From Actinoplanes utahensis (GTDB taxonomy: Bacteria; Actinomycetota; Actinomycetes; Mycobacteriales; Micromonosporaceae), in assembly GCF_016862455.1 (NCBI RefSeq), contig NZ_BOMZ01000083.1, positions 59,825-123,824 of the forward strand: 64,000 nt of DNA, read 5' to 3'. The notes beneath the pieces are model-generated. The model worked only from the letters and a program-made list of their open reading frames with translations, did not search any database and was not told where the DNA came from. A program made the translations under genes and the position numbers. Positions 25,091 through 35,180 of the stretch are shown one piece after another. How positions within the stretch are numbered: the stretch's first letter is position 1; each line of letters opens with the position of its first letter.

Positions 25091-25128
25091 GCCGCGCCGG
25101 AGCATACGGCACCCCACCGACGGAGATA

Positions 25129-25458
25129 TCAACCGGTCTCGACGGACACGACGTGGAGTTCGCGGCCGGTGGTGACGGTGACGTCGGCGCTGCCGCACGG
25201 GCAGAGCGGGATCCGGTCGGGCAGTCGCTGGTCGATCTTGCAGACCCGGCAGAACACCATGGCCGGGCGCAGGTCGAGGTCCAGGGCGGCGCCGTGCGCG
25301 GCCGTGCCCATGGCCGCCAGGTCGAAACAGAACCGCATGTCGTCGGGCACCACCGCGGTGAGCGCGCCGATCCGGACGGTGACGCGCCGGACCGGGCGGC
25401 CGGCGGCGCGCGTGCAGACCGTGTCGACGAGGTTCTCCGCTATCGCCAGCTCGTGCAT
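25129..25458 (-). CDS. hypA: Hydrogenase/urease nickel chaperone HypA-like protein
   Basis: A 109-residue HypA family protein. The N-terminal MHELAIAENLV includes the nickel ligand His2. The zinc-finger part has CRVC at residues 70-73 and CPC at 86-88, where most family members have CPxC, so the second knuckle is one residue short. HypA inserts nickel into [NiFe]-hydrogenase with HypB. No hydrogenase or other hyp gene is in the window, so its partners are elsewhere or it serves another nickel enzyme. The ATG has GGGAGG upstream. Confidence 0.85.
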   Translation of the reverse strand: MHELAIAENLVDTVCTRAAGRPVRRVTVRIGALTAVVPDDMRFCFDLAAMGTAAHGAALDLDLRPAMVFCRVCKIDQRLPDRIPLCPCGSADVTVTTGRELHVVSVETG

Positions 25459-25540
25459 CAGCGACCTCCCGCATCGGTGACATGCGCAGTCTCACACGCA
25501 CGGAAGGCCGCTGTTACCGCTGTCACACCATGGGGCGTAA

Positions 25541-27130
25541 TCAGGCACGTGCCGCGATCGCGGCGAGCGGAAGCCCCGGATCCAGCGCGCCGTACTCGAG
25601 GCCGCGGCCGGCGCCGAGCCGCGCGGCCACGAAACCGTCGGCCACGACGGACGGCGCCTCCTTGATCAGGACGGCGCCCTGCAGCGCCAGCGCCAGCGCC
25701 TCGACCACCCGGCGGGCCGAGCCGGCGGTGGCCGACCCGATCAGCGCGCGGGTGGCGGCGACGTGCGCGTCGAACTCCGGGTACACCCCCAGCGCGGACG
25801 CGATCTCGGCGTCGACGGCCTGCACCGAGTCGGGTTCGCGGGACATCGCGCGCAGCACGTCCAGGGCGATGACGTTGCCGGAGCCCTCCCAGACCGCCAT
25901 CACCGGCTGCTCCCGGTAGCGGCGGGCGAGCGGGAAACTCTCCGTGTACCCGTTGCCGCCCAGGCATTCCAGCGCCTCGTAGGCGTGGTTCGGGCCGCGC
26001 TTGCACACCCAGTACTTGCCGACCGCCGTGGCCAGCCGGCGGAAGGCGACCGACTCGGCGCCGTCGTCGTCGTACGCCGCTGCCAGCCGCACCCCCAGCC
26101 AGGTCGCCGCCTCCGCCTCCAGCTGGAGGTCGGCGATGACCGCGGTCATCGCCGGCGCGTCGATCAGCACCGAGCCGAACGCGCTGCGGTGCCGCACGTG
26201 CCACGCCGCCTCGGCCACCGACTGGCGCATCCCGGCGGCGCTGCCGAGCACGCAGTCGAGCCGGGTCTGCGCGACCATCTCGATGATGGTCCGGACGCCG
26301 CGGCCCTCCTCGCCGAGCAGCCACCCGGCCGTACCGTCCAGTTCGATCTCGGAGGAGGCGTTGGACCTGTTGCCGAGCTTGTCCTTGAGCCGCTGGATCC
26401 GGAAGACGTTGCGCCCGGAATCCGGCAGCACCCGCGGCACCAGGAAGCAGGACAGCCCGCCGGGGGCCTGCGCGAGCACCAGGAACGCGTCCGACTGCGG
26501 GGCCGAGCAGAACCACTTGTGCCCGGTCAGCCGCCAGGTGCCGTCGCCTGCGGGGACGGCCCTGGTGGTGTTGGCCCGGACGTCCGAACCGCCCTGCTTC
26601 TCGGTCATCGCCATGCCGAACAGGGCGGACGCCTTGGGCTCCGCGAGCACCGGATCGTAGTCCCGGGAATAGACCCGCGGCAGCCATTCCTCCGCCAGGC
26701 CGGGCGTGAACCGCAGCGACGGCACCACCGCGTGCGTCATGCTCACCGGGCAGGCGTGCCCCGGTTCGATCTGCGCGAACAGCATGAACGTCGCCGCCCG
26801 CGCCACGTGTGCGCCGGGGCCCGGCGCGGACCAGCAGGCGGTGTGCGCGCCGTGCTCGATCGCCGCCCCGATCACCCGGTGGTACGCCGGATGGAACTCG
26901 ACCTCGTCGACCCGGTTCCCCCACCGGTCGTGGGAGGCCAGGACCGGCGGATGGACGTTCGCGAGCTCCGCGTCCCGCTGGAAGCCCGCGGTCCCGACCA
27001 GCTCGCCGACCTCGGCCAGGCCGGGCCGGGAACCGCCGAACCGCTCGACCGCCTCCACCATCGCCGGGTTGATCAGGTACTCGTTGAGCCCGGCACGCGG
27101 CGGCGCCTGGTTGAACACCTCGTGGGTCAT
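25541..27130 (-). CDS. AidB-like acyl-CoA dehydrogenase
   Basis: A 529-residue flavoprotein of the AidB subgroup (E. coli AidB has 541 residues). Typical features are FNQAPPRAGLNEY at the start, MTEKQGGSDVRANTT for FAD/substrate binding, LTGHKWFCSAPQSDAFLVL and LECLGGNGYTESFPLARRYR near the end. AidB binds DNA and is linked to alkylation stress, but homologues elsewhere may act on acyl-CoA. It is the last gene of a TetR/hotdog-patatin/AidB operon; its ATG overlaps the stop before it (ATGA), which ties it to lipid or acyl-CoA metabolism. Confidence 0.9.
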   Translation of the reverse strand: MTHEVFNQAPPRAGLNEYLINPAMVEAVERFGGSRPGLAEVGELVGTAGFQRDAELANVHPPVLASHDRWGNRVDEVEFHPAYHRVIGAAIEHGAHTACWSAPGPGAHVARAATFMLFAQIEPGHACPVSMTHAVVPSLRFTPGLAEEWLPRVYSRDYDPVLAEPKASALFGMAMTEKQGGSDVRANTTRAVPAGDGTWRLTGHKWFCSAPQSDAFLVLAQAPGGLSCFLVPRVLPDSGRNVFRIQRLKDKLGNRSNASSEIELDGTAGWLLGEEGRGVRTIIEMVAQTRLDCVLGSAAGMRQSVAEAAWHVRHRSAFGSVLIDAPAMTAVIADLQLEAEAATWLGVRLAAAYDDDGAESVAFRRLATAVGKYWVCKRGPNHAYEALECLGGNGYTESFPLARRYREQPVMAVWEGSGNVIALDVLRAMSREPDSVQAVDAEIASALGVYPEFDAHVAATRALIGSATAGSARRVVEALALALQGAVLIKEAPSVVADGFVAARLGAGRGLEYGALDPGLPLAAIAARA

Positions 27131-28566
27131 CGCAGCTCCCGCAGGAGAGAACGGGCGACGTCACCGGCGGCCTGCCGGGCGGCCCGCAACGCGACCTGGT
27201 CGCGTTCCAGGCGCGACGGCAGCGGATCGCCCAGGCCCGGGGTCAGCGCGACGGTGCTCATGCCGTGCGACCACCCGTCCCGGACCTGCTGCAACGTCTC
27301 CCGGTAGCGGTGCGGGCGGCCCCGGTACGCCGCCGCGAGCTCCGGGTTGAGCCGGCGCAGATAACGCTCGACCACCACATCGGCCGCCCCGTACGCCGGC
27401 TGGGTCCCGGCCGGCCGGGTCGCCAGCACGATCGCGTGGGTCGCCCCGCGCGCCGCCGCGGTCACCACCGGCACCGCCTCGACGATCCCGCCGTCCAGCC
27501 ACCGCCGGTCCCGCCACACCACCGGATCGCCGGCCAGCAGCGGCAGCAGCCCGGACGCGTGCAGGCAGTTGATCAGGTCGTCCCGGTCGCGGAAGTCGGT
27601 GAGCGCCTCGGCCCGCCCGGTCTCCACGTCGGTGGCGACCATGGCGAGCCGCCCCGCCCAGTCGGTGCCGGCCGCCGCGCCGATGTCGAGCAGGTGGTCG
27701 ACGTGGCCGACGATCCGCTCGCCGTCGATCACCGGCCGCCCACGGGCGATCCGGCGCACGTCGATGAACTCCGGCGAGGCGAACACCTCGGCGTACGACT
27801 CGGCCATCGCGCCGGCCGCCCCGACGGCCAGAGCCGCGGCGTTGACCGCGCCCGCCGACGTGCCCACGATCATGTCGACCGACTCGAGGAGTCCCTCCTC
27901 CTCGAGGACGGCCGCCATCGCCGCGCTCACGATGCCGCGCATGCCGCCGCCCTCGATGACCAGCGCGACGGTGGCGCCGTCGTCGTTGTCGCGGGTGCGG
28001 CGGCGTTCGGTGAGCACCTGCTGGACGGTCGGCGTGCCGATCCGCCCGAGCCGGAGCGCGGCCTTGCGGGTGGCCCGTTCCTCCTTGCGCTCCTGCGCCG
28101 GAGTCTGCCCGTCGGCCCGCTCCGGCGCCGGGGTGGTCTGCTCGGTGGTCCGCTCCGGCGCCACGATCGTGCCCTGCGCCACCGCGACGAGCGTCTCGGT
28201 CCCGTCGTCGGCGATGGCGTGCAGCTCGCAGCGGCAGGCCGCGCGGCGCCCCGCCGCCCGCATCACCACGCCGCTGGCCCGCAGGGTGCGCCCGACCGCC
28301 GGAGCGATGTAGTCGATGGTCAGCCCGGAGGTGACCACGTCCGGGCCGAGCGCCGCGCCACCCGCGAACGCCAGCGCGGTGTCCGCGGCGTACGCCAGGA
28401 TCCCGCCGTGCACCGCCCCGTGGTGGTTGCTGATCTCCGCCCGGATGTCTAGCTCGACGACGGCGCTCTCCGCCCCGAAGGCGACGAGGCGGGTGCCGAA
28501 CATGCGGCTGACGTTCTGGTCGGCCAGGAACCGCTGTGCGGTGGCCAGGGTGGGCGTCACGCTCAC
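27127..28566 (-). CDS. Hotdog thioesterase-patatin phospholipase fusion protein
   Basis: A 479-residue two-domain protein. Residues 1-~140 are a PaaI-type hotdog thioesterase (NHHGAVHGGILAYAADTALA, helix with Asp62 in the catalytic position). A charged Glu/Arg/Thr-rich linker (~138-195) leads to a patatin-like phospholipase domain with the oxyanion motif GGGMRG (206-211), nucleophile Ser237 in GTSAG, and the catalytic Asp358 in DGG. It could deacylate lipids and hydrolyse the resulting acyl-CoA. GTG at 28566 has GGAGGA 5 bp upstream and overlaps the TetR stop (GTGA). The fusion is not one I recognise from described proteins. Confidence 0.88.
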   Translation of the reverse strand: MSVTPTLATAQRFLADQNVSRMFGTRLVAFGAESAVVELDIRAEISNHHGAVHGGILAYAADTALAFAGGAALGPDVVTSGLTIDYIAPAVGRTLRASGVVMRAAGRRAACRCELHAIADDGTETLVAVAQGTIVAPERTTEQTTPAPERADGQTPAQERKEERATRKAALRLGRIGTPTVQQVLTERRRTRDNDDGATVALVIEGGGMRGIVSAAMAAVLEEEGLLESVDMIVGTSAGAVNAAALAVGAAGAMAESYAEVFASPEFIDVRRIARGRPVIDGERIVGHVDHLLDIGAAAGTDWAGRLAMVATDVETGRAEALTDFRDRDDLINCLHASGLLPLLAGDPVVWRDRRWLDGGIVEAVPVVTAAARGATHAIVLATRPAGTQPAYGAADVVVERYLRRLNPELAAAYRGRPHRYRETLQQVRDGWSHGMSTVALTPGLGDPLPSRLERDQVALRAARQAAGDVARSLLRELR

Positions 28567-29246
28567 GGTCTTCCTCCGGTTCTCGGTTGTACGCTCGTCG
28601 CGCCCCCGCCGCCGAAAGAGGCCGCGAGGTCGCGCACGCCCAGGGCGCGGAAGCAGAAGTCCTGGATGCCGTCCATGACGCGCCGCTGCTCCTCCGCCGA
28701 CGGCTCCGCGCTGTCCGGCCGGATCCACCCGACCAGCGCCTCGGACACCGCTCCCATCACCGCCGACGACGCGAGCCGGGCGTCCTGCGGCACGAACGTC
28801 CCGGCCGCCAGCCCGTCGGAGATGATCCGCTCGCCGACGTCGGTGTAGAACCGCCGGTACTCCAGCCGTTCCGCTTCCACGACCGGGCTGACCGGCTCGA
28901 ACAGCAGCGCCCACGCCATCCGCCGGCCCGCCAGCGCCCGCCCGCTGAAGATCCGGATCAGCTCGCCGAGTCGCTGCGACGCCTGCTGTCCCGCATCGGC
29001 GACCGCCTCCCGCACGAGGTCGATCTCGTGGCCGGCCGCGCTGCGGAACACCTCGGCGAGCAGCCGGTCCCGGCTGTCGAAATACGAGTACACCGAGCCG
29101 ACGCTGGCCTGGCACCGAGCGGCGATCGCCGCGACGGTCGCTGCCCGGAACCCGTCCGCGGCCACCAGCGTCCGCGCCGCGCGCAGGAACCCGTCTCGCT
29201 TGTCTTCCGCGTTCTTCCTGGTCAACGCGGTCGGCCGATAAGGCAC
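28563..29246 (-). CDS. TetR family regulator of the hotdog-patatin/AidB operon
   Basis: A 227-residue TetR protein with HTH AAIAARCQASVGSVYSYFDS at about 40-60 and a C-terminal domain containing a FSGRALAGRRMAWALLFEPV segment. GTG at 29246 has GGAGG 6 bp upstream. It is the first gene of a three-gene coupled operon, and two palindromes of the same type (29264-29306) lie immediately upstream, so it very likely represses its own operon in response to an acyl-CoA or lipid ligand (the ligand is inference). Confidence 0.88.
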   Translation of the reverse strand: MPYRPTALTRKNAEDKRDGFLRAARTLVAADGFRAATVAAIAARCQASVGSVYSYFDSRDRLLAEVFRSAAGHEIDLVREAVADAGQQASQRLGELIRIFSGRALAGRRMAWALLFEPVSPVVEAERLEYRRFYTDVGERIISDGLAAGTFVPQDARLASSAVMGAVSEALVGWIRPDSAEPSAEEQRRVMDGIQDFCFRALGVRDLAASFGGGGATSVQPRTGGRP

Positions 29247-29263
29247 CGGGATCCTCCAAGCTC

Positions 29264-29306
29264 TGAATCCGGATTCAACTGAAGGCAAGGAGTGAACCAC
29301 GGTTCA
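29264..29306. promoter_or_regulatory. Pair of palindromic operators upstream of the TetR operon
   Basis: TGAATCCGGATTCA (29264-29277) is a perfect 14-bp palindrome and TGAACCACGGTTCA (29293-29306) matches the same pattern with a different centre. Their centres are 29 bp apart. Both fit a TetR dimer site TGAA-C..G-TTCA. Confidence 0.75.
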
Positions 29307-29376
29307 ATCCAACGCCACAACCGGGATCGCCGGCACATCGGTTGAGCCCGCTCCGGACCGGGCATGAAGACGAGCC

Positions 29377-29691
29377 ATGAGTCCGGCGAAGAAGCGAACC
29401 AGGCTGATCACCGTGGACGGCGTCGTCTACCGCTGGCGGGTCCGTCGTCGCCCCGCCCACCAGGGCCCACTGTCCTTCGCGATCGAACGGGCCGACCGCC
29501 GCGGCACCATCCTGATCGCCACCACCCCCGGCACCCGCCCCACCGAGTGGATGGGCACCGCCACCCCGCCGGCGGTCCCGGACCTGGTGGCCACCCTGAT
29601 CCGGCAGGCCCGCGACCGCGGCTGGCACCCCGACGACCCGGGCCCCGCCTTGCCCCTCACCCTGGACCCCACCACCGAACCCGCGTGTTGA
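29377..29691 (+). CDS. Conserved actinobacterial protein of unknown function
   Basis: A 104-residue soluble protein. It opens with a lysine/arginine-rich stretch and the segment TVDGVVYRWRVRRRPAHQGP, then a strand-rich middle (SFAIERADRRGTILIATTP) and ends LIRQARDRGWHPDDPGPALP. Short proteins beginning KKR-ITVDGVVYRWRVR are, from memory, frequent in actinomycetes and uncharacterised. It stands alone between the divergent TetR operon and the sigma factor operon. Confidence 0.7.
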   Translation: MSPAKKRTRLITVDGVVYRWRVRRRPAHQGPLSFAIERADRRGTILIATTPGTRPTEWMGTATPPAVPDLVATLIRQARDRGWHPDDPGPALPLTLDPTTEPAC

Positions 29692-29908
29692 CCTCAGCCG
29701 TCATGGCCGCCCGAATCCACACGCCGTCCCGTCACTGCCGCACGGTCGCCTGAAGCAGAGCGGCATCGGCTCTCGTCCAGCACTCCGTCGTTCGGCCGAT
29801 CCTGCGGCGTTCGCACCCACGATCGGATGAATCTCGGGACCTTCGCCGGCACCGGCTTCACGAGCCCGGCCGGACCGGCCACTGTACCGACGACGACGAA
29901 GGAGTGCG

Positions 29909-30130
29909 ATGTTCACACCAGAGGTGATGACCGCGGGCGTGGCCCTGCTCGGCGCGGTGGTGTCCCTGACCGGGCTGTGGCTGCGGTTACGGTTCCGCTT
30001 GCAGGCCGAACGCGAGCGCCGGCACTATCTGACGGCCGCCGCCACCCTGCCTTTCGGCAGCAGGGTCCAGGAGCAACGCGGCGACGGCACACGGATCACC
30101 CTGGCGGTCGGTCAGCGGGACGAACCCTGA
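29909..30130 (+). CDS. Small membrane-anchored protein, first gene of a sigma factor operon
   Basis: A 73-residue protein with one hydrophobic helix at about residues 7-26 (TAGVALLGAVVSLTGLWLRL) followed by a basic segment and a short soluble tail. GAAGGAG lies before the ATG. The stop TGA shares its last base with the ATG of the ECF sigma factor (TGATG), so the two are coupled. It may anchor or modulate the sigma factor, but it does not resemble a known anti-sigma protein. The 217-bp gap upstream shows no further gene. Confidence 0.7.
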   Translation: MFTPEVMTAGVALLGAVVSLTGLWLRLRFRLQAERERRHYLTAAATLPFGSRVQEQRGDGTRITLAVGQRDEP

Positions 30131-30675
30131 TGGCCGGCCCGCCCGAGCCTCCCGGGGGCCCAGCCGTACGGACCAGCGGCGCCCGCAGCACCACGGAGAC
30201 CGCGGCCTTCAGCGCCTTCTACCGCGCCGAAGCGGCCGGGCTGGTCAACTTTCTGCTCTGGATGGGCGCCGGTCTCGCCGACGCCGCCGACCTCACGCAG
30301 GAAACCATGATCGACGCCTTCCGCAGCTGGCCGGACATCGGCCACCCCGGAGCCTGGGTACGCCGGGTCGCGTCCCGCAAGTTCTTCCGGCGAACGTCCG
30401 ACGCCGAACGACCCACCGATCCGGACCTGCTCAACCCCCTGCTGCCACCGCACCACGACGCCGCCGAATGGGAACAGCGGCACGACGTCCTGCGGTTGCT
30501 GGCGCTGCTCCCGTGGCGACAGCGGCAGGTGATGGCCTGGTCCTTCGACGGATACCAGCCGCAGGAGATCGCGGCGGAACTGGACATCTCACCGGAGACG
30601 GTCCGCTCCAACCTCAAACTCGCGCGGCGTGCCCTCGCTCTGCAGGTGGAACCGCCCGGCGGTGACGCGGAATGA
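30130..30675 (+). CDS. ECF-type RNA polymerase sigma factor
   Basis: A 181-residue sigma-70 family protein with region 2 at ~25-95 (AFSAFYRAEAAGLVNFLLWM, ADAADLTQETMIDAFRSWPD) and region 4 at ~115-170 (LRLLALLPWRQRQVMAWSFD, YQPQEIAAELDISPETVRSN). It would direct RNA polymerase to a small regulon, perhaps its own operon. Both ends overlap the neighbours (TGATG upstream and ATGA downstream). No classical anti-sigma with a zinc motif is adjacent, so control must involve the small membrane protein or the downstream protein. Confidence 0.88.
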   Translation: MAGPPEPPGGPAVRTSGARSTTETAAFSAFYRAEAAGLVNFLLWMGAGLADAADLTQETMIDAFRSWPDIGHPGAWVRRVASRKFFRRTSDAERPTDPDLLNPLLPPHHDAAEWEQRHDVLRLLALLPWRQRQVMAWSFDGYQPQEIAAELDISPETVRSNLKLARRALALQVEPPGGDAE

Positions 30676-31736
30676 TCGCCGAGAACCCGCACAGCGCGAT
30701 GTCCGAGGATCTGGCCCGCCGGCTACGCGTGGAGGCCGGGTTGCGGGAGATCCTGGTGACGGCGGCACATACCGATTCGGCGACGCGGCTGGGATCGGTC
30801 CTCGACATCGAGACCGGACTGCGTGCGATCGTCGGCCACGGTGCGGCCCCGGCAACCGGGCCCCTCCCGGACCGGACCGGCGAACACCGGTCCGTGATCG
30901 ATGTGGTGATGGCCGCCGACATCGGGTTCCGGATCGCCGTCCGCGATCACCCGTTCTTCGGCACCTTCGCCGAGGCGCTGACTCTCGCCGGGGAGATCGG
31001 CGAGGTCGCCGGCCTCCTCGTATCCCTCGAGAGCGCCGCCGAGACCGCTGCCTTGATCGCTGATCATCTCGGGAGGTGCGCATGTGATCCACACCTGCAC
31101 GGCTCCGACCACGATCTCATGAAGGGCCGCGTCATCAATCTCTCCAACGTCCTACGGCAGACGAGCGCCGTGGGGGCGCTGGGCGTGAAACACCGCAGAC
31201 GCCTGGAATCGCCGCCTTTCCGGACCGCGGAGGCGAGCTTCACGCGGCACCTGGGCTACCTGTGGGCGGCCGTTCAAGGAGATCCGCAGCCCCGGCCGGG
31301 AATCCAGCATGCACATGCTCTGCAGCAGATCTTCGAAGGCGACCTGCCCACCTCGATCTCGTCACTCGAGGAGCAGATGACGGACGCCATGGCGCACATC
31401 CGCCTTCGTGTCGACAGAGACCTCGGCCTGCTCACGCCCTTGCCCGTACGTGCACTGCTCGAGCAAGCGGTCGCCCACGACGTCCGGGAGACCACCTCGC
31501 TCAAACATGCCAATGCCGGTATCGCTCGTCTCAACTCCCGGCACGACTTCACCGAAGCGGACCTCAGCGGCGTCGATCTCACTCGAACGACGCTCGAAGG
31601 CCTCCGCTGGTCGAAGCTGACTCAGTGGCCGTCGCCGGAATGGCACACGCACGTCGCAGCCAACTCGGTGGAGGTGGGCCCGGGAATCTTCGAGATCCGC
31701 CCCGGCTCGGCGTACGAACCCGTTCAGGTGCGGTAG
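30672..31736 (+). CDS. Unknown protein co-transcribed with an ECF sigma factor
   Basis: A 354-residue, largely helical protein. No catalytic motif was recognised. Near the C-terminus DFTEADLSGVDLTRTTLEGL reads as a short pentapeptide-repeat stretch. A Cys/His cluster near residue 137 (CACDPHLHGSDHD) could bind metal. The ATG overlaps the sigma stop (ATGA), so expression is linked; it may be an effector or regulator of the sigma factor. The end overlaps the convergent PucR gene by 13 bp. Confidence 0.7.
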   Translation: MIAENPHSAMSEDLARRLRVEAGLREILVTAAHTDSATRLGSVLDIETGLRAIVGHGAAPATGPLPDRTGEHRSVIDVVMAADIGFRIAVRDHPFFGTFAEALTLAGEIGEVAGLLVSLESAAETAALIADHLGRCACDPHLHGSDHDLMKGRVINLSNVLRQTSAVGALGVKHRRRLESPPFRTAEASFTRHLGYLWAAVQGDPQPRPGIQHAHALQQIFEGDLPTSISSLEEQMTDAMAHIRLRVDRDLGLLTPLPVRALLEQAVAHDVRETTSLKHANAGIARLNSRHDFTEADLSGVDLTRTTLEGLRWSKLTQWPSPEWHTHVAANSVEVGPGIFEIRPGSAYEPVQVR

Positions 31737-32869
31737 GCGAGGACGAGCTGGAGCTCGAAGCGGATGCGGGGGTCGTCGAGGTCGTCGCCGAGGAGTTCAC
31801 GGAGGCGGTTGAGGCGGTAACTGACGGTCTGCGGGTGGACGAACAACTCGGCGGCGACGGACGTACGCGACCCCCAATGCCGCAACCAGCTGGCGAGGGT
31901 GACCAGGAACGCCTCCCGCCGGCTCGCCCGCAGCCCCGCCAGGGGCGCCAGCCGGCGGGCGGTGAGCACCGCGAGCGCGCCGGGTTCGCCGCGCAGCGCC
32001 AGCGCCGCGAAGTGGTCCTCGACGAAGACCGGTTCCGGGCCCGGGGTGACCAGCTCGGCGGTCCGTTCCGCCAGCCGGACGGCCTGCGGCACCTCGGTCC
32101 AGTGCGAGGCGGGCCCGACCACCGCGGCCCGGTCCCGCAGCGCCTCCTCGAGGGCGGGCCGGGCGCCGGCTTGCAGCAGCAGGACCGCGTCCCGGCCGCG
32201 TTCGGCGACGATGCCCTCGGCGGAGAACCGGAACCGGGCGTCCCGCGCCTGGTCGGCCGGCAGCAGCACCGGCACGATCCGGTCGATCGCCGGCCACCCG
32301 ATCGCGGCCGCCGCCTCCCGCACCACCTCGGCCGAACTGCCGCCGCTGAGCAGCAGATCCGCGAGCTGGCGGCGCCGCCGGTCACCTTCGCCGGCCTGTT
32401 CGCGCAGCTGCCGGGCGAGGCCGTCGGTGCAGGCCGCGGCGAGTTCGTCGATGAACGCGTTGGTGGCGTCGGACAGTTCCACCACCTCGGCGACGCTGAC
32501 CGGCCGGCTCTCCTCCAGGGCGAGGGTCGCGGTGCGCAGCAGCAGGCGGCCGGCGATGCGCAGCGACGCGAGGAGGGTCTCCGGCCCGCGGTTCTCCCGG
32601 GCCTCGGCCGCGCCGAGAGCCACGAAGACCTCCCGGATGCGCGGTGGCAGGGCGGGCTCGTCGGTTCCGGCCAGTTCCAGGAAGCGTTCCAGAGCGACCT
32701 GCACGGCGGTACGCACGTCGCGCTCGAACTTCTCCCCGGCGCCGGTGGACACGGCGCCGACCGCCCCGGCGATCGCGGGCACCACGTCGGGCAGCCGGGG
32801 CCGCATCGCGTCCGCGAGATCGGCGGGCACGTGCAGCCACGGCAACTTTGTCACGCGGGGATAAGTCAC
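31724..32869 (-). CDS. PucR family transcriptional regulator
   Basis: A 381-residue regulator with the C-terminal PucR helix-turn-helix (SVAAELFVHPQTVSYRLNRL) and a long N-terminal region with a GGDEF-like remnant fold typical of PucR/CdaR proteins. The family senses metabolites such as purine degradation products, amino acids or sugar acids. GTG 32869 is preceded 7 bp upstream by TAAGAA, a possible -10, so the mRNA may be leaderless; GTG 32854 is the alternative. It is divergent from the aldolase-aminotransferase gene, with a 9-bp inverted repeat in between. Confidence 0.85.
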   Translation of the reverse strand: MTYPRVTKLPWLHVPADLADAMRPRLPDVVPAIAGAVGAVSTGAGEKFERDVRTAVQVALERFLELAGTDEPALPPRIREVFVALGAAEARENRGPETLLASLRIAGRLLLRTATLALEESRPVSVAEVVELSDATNAFIDELAAACTDGLARQLREQAGEGDRRRRQLADLLLSGGSSAEVVREAAAAIGWPAIDRIVPVLLPADQARDARFRFSAEGIVAERGRDAVLLLQAGARPALEEALRDRAAVVGPASHWTEVPQAVRLAERTAELVTPGPEPVFVEDHFAALALRGEPGALAVLTARRLAPLAGLRASRREAFLVTLASWLRHWGSRTSVAAELFVHPQTVSYRLNRLRELLGDDLDDPRIRFELQLVLAYRT

Positions 32870-32888
32870 GGGCCCATTCTTACTGTTT

Positions 32889-32910
32889 CCCGGACGATGC
32901 TTCGTCCGGG
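32889..32910. promoter_or_regulatory. Inverted repeat between PucR and aldolase-aminotransferase genes
   Basis: CCCGGACGA-TGCT-TCGTCCGGG has perfect 9-bp arms and a 4-nt centre in the 96-bp divergent promoter region, overlapping the likely -35 zone of the PucR gene. A PucR or other operator is likely. Confidence 0.65.
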
Positions 32911-32965
32911 TGCCGGGACGACGATGGTGCGGGTAAGACCTCTCGCTCACGGACGGACCCGCCTG

Positions 32966-35179
<2,214 letters not shown>

Positions 35180-35180
35180 G

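Noticed and set aside
31262..32965. N-terminal extension of the aldolase-aminotransferase protein
   Set aside because: The frame is open far upstream only because of GC bias; it overlaps the PucR gene in antisense, and ATG 32966 gives the normal aldolase start.
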